DNA from: Blastocatellia bacterium
GTDB lineage: Bacteria > Acidobacteriota > Blastocatellia > Pyrinomonadales > Pyrinomonadaceae
NCBI GenBank assembly: GCA_003488005.1
Contig: DNND01000096.1
Span: 1 to 14,101, forward strand
DNA: 14,101 bases
Reading direction: 5' to 3'
Below the pieces are notes generated by a model that saw only the letters and a list, made by a program, of their open reading frames with translations, had not been told where the DNA came from and ran no database searches. The position numbers and the translations under genes were made by a program. Positions 12,918 to 14,101 of the stretch are shown here, in pieces (the stretch's first letter is position 1; each line of letters starts with the position of its first letter).

Positions 12918-14101
12918 ATGAAAACCGTCCTGTTCTTAATCCTTTCACTGCTCATTCCGGCCGGTTCATTAACCGCGCAAACAAAATCCACAGCCGTCAT
13001 TCCTGACACGCCGGCGGGCATACAACTCAAAGCGTGGCTGCGCGTGTTCGCCGCTGGGGATGACGCGGCATTCAAGCGTTTTATCAGCGAGCATTACAGC
13101 AACAGTCTCCTCACAGAAAATGATGCCACCTACCGCGCCGACCGAGCGGCACGAACTTATCTCGACACTCGCGGTTTCGACATTCGCGACATTGAGAAAT
13201 CCACCGACAACGAGATCGTCATCCTCGCTCAGTCTTCGCTAACCGGCTTGTGGTTTCGCTTAACGATGAAGGTCGAACCCAATACTCCACACCTCATCAC
13301 CGAATATACTTCGCAGCGCATTCAGCCGCCGGCAAAGTTTCCCGTAAAAAAGTTGAGTGAAAAAGAACTGGTCCACGAAATCAAAACGTTTATGGACCGT
13401 CTGGCCGCAGCCGATGCTTTTTCCGGCACGCTGCTGGTAGCCAAGGACGGCAAACCAATCTTCAAAACGGCTCACGGACTGGCAAGCAAAGCCTGGAACA
13501 TTCCCAACCGCATCGATACGAAGCTGAATGTCGCTTCCGTCGGCAAGATGTTCACTGCTATCGCCATCGCGCAGCTAGTGGAGGAGGGCAAACTGTCTTT
13601 CACCGACACTGTTGGCAAACACCTGACGGACTATCCAAACAAAGAGGTCGCGCAAAAAGTCACCATCCATCATCTGCTGACGCACAGCTCCGGGTTGGGC
13701 GACACCTACAGCGCGAATTATATTTGCCACAAAGGCGTGCTCCGCCAGGTAAAGGATTGGTTGCCGCTGTTTGTTAATGACCCCAAGCCTTTGGCTTTCG
13801 AACCCGGAACGCGTTGGCAGTACAGCAACCAGGGATTCATCCTGCTCGGCGCGATCATTGAGAAAGTTTCCGGGGAAAACTTTTTTGACTACATTCACAA
13901 ACACATCTTCCAACCGGCCGGCATGGTCAACACGGATTACTACGAAGGCGATCGCGACACGCCTAATCTGGCGACGGGCTATACAAACTTCGAAGATTTA
14001 GGTGAGGACAATTATCAGTTTCATTTGGGGGAGCGCCGGAACACTTCGCTTTATAATGGTGCGAGAGGCGGGCCAACTGGCGGGGGCCGCCCCCCGGGCG
14101 G
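12918..14101 (+). CDS. Exported beta-lactamase-fold serine hydrolase (partial, 3' end missing)
   Basis: The first 394 codons are present and the gene runs off the window. ATG 12918 has GAGG nine bases upstream. A signal peptide (1-20, cleavage near LTA-QT) leads to a roughly 120-residue N-terminal domain (about 30-140) that may be NTF2-like. A class C beta-lactamase/DD-peptidase-type domain follows (from about 150): the nucleophile motif S207-V-G-K210 (SxxK), HHLLTHSSGLGD (251-262) and Y302-S-N304 (YxN), with EPGTRWQYSN (295-304) typical of the family. The third motif (K/H-x-G) would lie beyond the window. These periplasmic enzymes hydrolyse peptide or ester bonds in peptidoglycan fragments, peptides or lipids; beta-lactam cleavage cannot be assumed. 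The last five codons read GRPPG where the family usually has GGYST after RGGPxGG, which suggests error at the sequence end. Confidence 0.88.
   Translation, partial: MKTVLFLILSLLIPAGSLTAQTKSTAVIPDTPAGIQLKAWLRVFAAGDDAAFKRFISEHYSNSLLTENDATYRADRAARTYLDTRGFDIRDIEKSTDNEIVILAQSSLTGLWFRLTMKVEPNTPHLITEYTSQRIQPPAKFPVKKLSEKELVHEIKTFMDRLAAADAFSGTLLVAKDGKPIFKTAHGLASKAWNIPNRIDTKLNVASVGKMFTAIAIAQLVEEGKLSFTDTVGKHLTDYPNKEVAQKVTIHHLLTHSSGLGDTYSANYICHKGVLRQVKDWLPLFVNDPKPLAFEPGTRWQYSNQGFILLGAIIEKVSGENFFDYIHKHIFQPAGMVNTDYYEGDRDTPNLATGYTNFEDLGEDNYQFHLGERRNTSLYNGARGGPTGGGRPPG

Overview
The window reads as a chromosomal segment of a free-living, Gram-negative-type bacterium with roughly mid-50s %GC. Several genes encode exported or inner-membrane proteins, and the gaps between operons are filled with imperfect palindromic repeats. 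The repeat style and gene content suggest Acidobacteriota (possibly Blastocatellia). This is an inference from pattern recognition; there is no rRNA or marker gene here to prove it. No tRNA, rRNA, CRISPR array, transposase or phage gene was seen.

Layout. (1) 63-1267, plus strand: a small nucleotidyltransferase-fold protein overlaps by 4 nt an endonuclease/exonuclease/phosphatase-family enzyme. (2) 1268-1564: a gap occupied by a long inverted repeat. (3) 8921-1565, minus strand: a four-gene cluster of a secreted 688-aa protein of unknown family, an exported alkaline-phosphatase-superfamily enzyme with a very large internal insertion, a 736-aa fusion of a flippase-like (lysyl-PG-synthase TM-type) domain to a MacB/FtsX-type permease, and a DUF983 zinc-ribbon membrane protein. 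The first three genes are joined by 1-nt and 4-nt overlaps, so they are very probably co-translated. (4) 10839-9250, minus strand: a single-pass membrane protein with an FHA-like N-terminus, a coiled coil and a trypsin-like protease domain with an intact triad. (5) 10840-11320: a divergent gap with two palindromic units, one bounded by 40-nt arms with only three mismatches. (6) Plus strand: a thioredoxin-fold [2Fe-2S] ferredoxin, an AraC-family regulator preceded by short tandem repeats, another inverted repeat, and the first 394 codons of an exported beta-lactamase-fold serine hydrolase that runs off the window.

How the parts may work together. The minus-strand cluster is the most distinctive part. 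It combines an exported metal-dependent phospho-/sulfo-hydrolase, a lipid-flippase-like domain and a mechanotransmission-type permease, and no ATPase is encoded beside them. This suggests a cell-envelope function involving lipid or lipid-linked substrates. That is inference: the individual domains are recognisable, but the combination is not one I can name. The AraC regulator sits 176 nt upstream of the serine hydrolase and could control it.
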